A stretch of 64,000 bases of DNA. Source: Hyphomonas sp. Its GTDB lineage: Bacteria; Pseudomonadota; Alphaproteobacteria; Caulobacterales; Hyphomonadaceae. How positions within the stretch are numbered: the first letter of the stretch is position 1; every line of letters starts with the position of its first letter. The notes beneath the pieces are model-generated. The model saw only the letters and a list, made by a program, of their open reading frames with translations. It was not told the DNA's origin and did no database searches. The stretch spans positions 1 to 64,000 of the forward strand of contig NZ_PNMA01000015.1 of assembly GCF_013823385.1 (NCBI RefSeq), in the 5' to 3' direction. This document shows positions 61,820-64,000 of this stretch, piece after piece. Made by a program: the position numbers and the translations under genes.

Positions 61820-63193
61820 CTATTCGCTCGGCTGAAGCTTGTTTTCAGCGAGGAACTTCTCAAGCCAGTGGATATTGTAATCCCCGGCCTGAACATCGTC
61901 GTTTTCCACAAGGCGGCGGTGCAGATCGAGCGTCGTGTGGACGCCGCCGACCACCATTTCCTGCAGCGCGCGCTTGAGGCGCATGAGGCATTCGCGGCGC
62001 GTGCGGCCGTGAACGATCAGCTTTCCGATCAGCGAGTCGTAATGCGGCGGGATGCGGTAACCGGCATAGGCGGCGCTATCGAGGCGCACATCCGGCCCGC
62101 CCGGCGCATGGAACTCGGTGATGAGGCCTGGCGAGGGAACAAAGGTTTCCGGATGCTCGGCATTGATGCGGCACTCGATGGCATGGCCGACGAGCATCAC
62201 ATCTTCCTGGCGGAAGGAAAGCGCCTTGCCCTCGGCAATGCGGATCTGCTCGCGCACCAGATCGATGCCGGTGATCATCTCGGTGACGGGATGTTCCACC
62301 TGCAGACGGGTGTTCATTTCGATGAAATAGAATTTGCCGTCTTCGTAGAGAAACTCGATTGTCCCAGCGCCGCGATACCCGAGCTTCTGCATGGCTCGGG
62401 CGCAAATTCCGCCGATCTCTTCGCGCTGCACCTGGTTCAGGGCCGGCGAGGGGGCTTCCTCGAAGACTTTCTGGTTGCGGCGTTGGAGGGAACAGTCGCG
62501 TTCCCAGAGATGGGCGACGTTGCCGTGCGTGTCGGCGATCACCTGGATTTCGATATGGCGCGGGCCCTGGAGGTATTTCTCCAGGTAGACGGCGTCGTCC
62601 CCGAAGGCGGCCTTGGCTTCGGTCTTGGCTGTTTTTACCGCGTTTTCGAGGTCAGCCTCGGTCATCGCCAGCTTCATGCCGCGGCCACCGCCGCCGGCAG
62701 AGGCCTTCACAAGCACCGGGAAGCCGATTTTCTTGGCGGCTTTCTTCGCTTCGGCGATGGTTTCGACCGCGCCATCAGAGCCCGGCACGCAGGGCACGCC
62801 GGCCTCGATCATGGCCTGTTTGGCGGCGATCTTGTCGCCCATCACGCGGATATGCTCCGCCGTCGGGCCAATGAAGGCGATGCCGTGAGCCTCGACCATT
62901 TCGGCAAACTGGGCGTTTTCCGACAGGAAGCCATAGCCGGGGTGAATCGCGTCAGCGCCTGTGATTTCAGCAGCGGCGAGAATGCGCGACTTCTTCAGAT
63001 AGCTTTCCGAAGAGGGCGCCGGGCCGATGCAGACGCTTTCGTCTGCCAGGCGCACGGCCATGGCATCACGGTCTGCCTCGGAGTGAACGACGACGGTGGA
63101 AAGGCCCATTTCCTTGCAGGCGCGGTGGATTCGCAGGGCGATTTCACCGCGATTGGCGATCAGGACCTTCTGGATGGGACGGGGAGCCGACAT
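61820..63193 (-). CDS. accC: Biotin carboxylase of acetyl-CoA carboxylase
   Basis: A 457-aa ATP-grasp enzyme carboxylating biotin on Acc[21 protein letters not shown] at the start, the Gly-rich loop [20 protein letters not shown], and [20 protein letters not shown] with the metal/catalytic Glu and Arg. Standard length. It is co-directional with accB, 1 bp apart, so they form an accB-accC operon for malonyl-CoA synthesis. Confidence 0.96.
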   Translation of the reverse strand: MSAPRPIQKVLIANRGEIALRIHRACKEMGLSTVVVHSEADRDAMAVRLADESVCIGPAPSSESYLKKSRILAAAEITGADAIHPGYGFLSENAQFAEMVEAHGIAFIGPTAEHIRVMGDKIAAKQAMIEAGVPCVPGSDGAVETIAEAKKAAKKIGFPVLVKASAGGGGRGMKLAMTEADLENAVKTAKTEAKAAFGDDAVYLEKYLQGPRHIEIQVIADTHGNVAHLWERDCSLQRRNQKVFEEAPSPALNQVQREEIGGICARAMQKLGYRGAGTIEFLYEDGKFYFIEMNTRLQVEHPVTEMITGIDLVREQIRIAEGKALSFRQEDVMLVGHAIECRINAEHPETFVPSPGLITEFHAPGGPDVRLDSAAYAGYRIPPHYDSLIGKLIVHGRTRRECLMRLKRALQEMVVGGVHTTLDLHRRLVENDDVQAGDYNIHWLEKFLAENKLQPSE

Positions 63194-63194
63194 G

Positions 63195-63671
63195 CTACTC
63201 GATCAGGACCAGGGCTTCGCCAAATTCGACCGGCTGGGCGTTCTCGACATAGATTGCCTTCACGGTGCCGGCGCGGTCTGCCTCGACGGGGTTGAACGTC
63301 TTCATGGCTTCGATGAGCATGAGCGTATCGCCCTTCTTCACCTTGTCGCCGATGGTGATGTAAGCCTTGGAATTCGGATCGGGAGAAAGGTAAACCGTTC
63401 CAACCATTGGAGATTTCACGGCGTTATCTGAAGCTGCAGCTGCTGCGGGCGCCGCGCCTGCGGCCGCCGGAGCGGCTATGGCGGGCTGAGACGGCATCGC
63501 GGCTTGAGCCGGGGCCGCCACAGTCTGGACGACAGTAGCAGGGGCAGGTTTCGACACGCGGACCCGGAGGCCCTCATGCTCGACTTCCAGCTCACCCAGA
63601 TCGGCTTCCCGCAGGATTGCAGCCAGTTCCCGGATCAGGCCGGTGTCCAGCTTGTTCTTGGCAGTACTCAT
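63195..63671 (-). CDS. accB: Biotin carboxyl carrier protein of acetyl-CoA carboxylase
   Basis: A 158-aa carrier. An N-terminal dimerisation/assembly segment ([20 protein letters not shown]), an Ala/Pro-rich flexible linker (about 42-80), and the C-terminal biotinyl domain with Lys124 in [15 protein letters not shown] as the biotinylation site. It acts with AccC. It lies 4 bp downstream of aroQ and 1 bp before accC. Confidence 0.95.
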   Translation of the reverse strand: MSTAKNKLDTGLIRELAAILREADLGELEVEHEGLRVRVSKPAPATVVQTVAAPAQAAMPSQPAIAAPAAAGAAPAAAAASDNAVKSPMVGTVYLSPDPNSKAYITIGDKVKKGDTLMLIEAMKTFNPVEADRAGTVKAIYVENAQPVEFGEALVLIE

Positions 63672-63675
63672 AATT

Positions 63676-64000
63676 TTAGCTCCTAGCCTCTCCCGATAGC
63701 CTCAGGGCCGCGCTCAGCGCGAGTTCATATCCATAGGCACCTAGCCCGGCAATTGTACCAACTGCAACAGGCGCCACGTAATTGACATGCCGGAACGCCT
63801 CGCGCGCAGCGGGGTTCGACAGGTGCACTTCGATCAGCGGAATCTTCAGCGTTTTCAAGGCGTCATGCAGGGCGATGGACGTGTGCGTGTAGGCGGCTGC
63901 ATTGAGGATCAGAGCCCGGCCCTCACGGGCGGCCTCCTGCACCCAGGACACGAGCTCACCTTCAGAATTCGTCTGACGCGCGACTATTGCCACGTCGCCT
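63676..64000 (-). CDS. aroQ: 3-dehydroquinate dehydratase type II, N-terminus beyond window
   Basis: About 108 residues of the C-terminal part of Aro[21 protein letters not shown], then [20 protein letters not shown] (Asn/Tyr/His region), [18 protein letters not shown] and [20 protein letters not shown] are the type II hallmarks. An ATG at 63993 is internal; the real start is past the right edge. It makes 3-dehydroshikimate in the shikimate pathway, and is followed by accB, as in other alphaproteobacteria. Confidence 0.92.
   Translation of the reverse strand, partial: GDVAIVARQTNSEGELVSWVQEAAREGRALILNAAAYTHTSIALHDALKTLKIPLIEVHLSNPAAREAFRHVNYVAPVAVGTIAGLGAYGYELALSAALRLSGEARS

Noticed and set aside
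1-64000. tRNA or rRNA genes
   Set aside because: I looked for conserved T-loop-like and 16S/23S segments and recognised none by eye; a covariance-model scan would be decisive.

Overview
The window is high-GC, densely packed DNA from an alphaproteobacterium, most likely a Caulobacterales/Hyphomonadaceae-type (prosthecate, Hyphomonas-like) organism. This is inferred from content: a divK-pleD pair with PleD-like REC-REC-GGEEF architecture, an NDUFA12-type Complex I gene next to mlaD and a DUF2155 gene, an aat/accC/accB/aroQ block, an hdaA-like gene beside ppk, and gatCAB. I recognised no tRNA, rRNA, CRISPR array or classical insertion sequence.

Layout. 1-8.9 kb (mostly minus strand): a partial hypothetical, an acyl-CoA synthetase, an M28 lipoprotein peptidase, a GNAT/SnoaL pair, then pyrB, a dihydroorotase homologue without its metal ligands, and a MATE exporter in one run. 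9-18 kb: AEC transporter/ruvX, and gatC, gatA and gatB separated by other genes (a 43-aa lysine-rich protein, an MDR oxidoreductase, a SET protein, a DUF6491-like lipoprotein, two membrane proteins). 17.7-22.4 kb: HIT, DUF2007-like, FemAB-like, GDPD and RidA genes and dinB. 22.5-25.6 kb: divK, pleD and an MFS exporter. 25.6-36.3 kb: rpmG, NUDIX, rnr, topA, lptG and lptF on the minus strand, interrupted by accessory genes: two low-GC hypotheticals, two secreted paralogues and a GIY-YIG cassette. 36.4-42.6 kb: a chemoreceptor between two copies of a promoter-like leader, then pepA, holC, a GNAT, a PhnA-like gene and ndk. 42.7-53.1 kb: DUF1003, a DUF883-like/holin-X-like pair, purM-purN, DUF2066, hdaA-like, ppk-ppx. 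53-64 kb: rnd, aspS, a pentapeptide-repeat protein, a degenerate class II ribonucleotide reductase paralogue, NDUFA12-mlaD-DUF2155, aat, accC, accB and a partial aroQ.

The strongest candidate for a new system is the GIY-YIG cassette at 30591-31006. A 100-codon GIY-YIG nuclease gene sits between perfect 44-bp inverted repeats. Diverged copies of the same repeat occur without the gene as two-armed palindromes at 8996-9111 and 40175-40290, and as a single arm at 41010-41050. This looks like an autonomous/non-autonomous family analogous to RAYT/REPIN, but with a GIY-YIG enzyme. Other notable points are: two enzyme-derived proteins that have lost catalytic residues (PyrC-like, NrdJ-like); an Hda homologue with degenerate Walker A and B motifs; a duplicated 81-bp promoter/leader flanking a chemoreceptor; and exactly 10-bp-spaced GGACA arrays at two loci.
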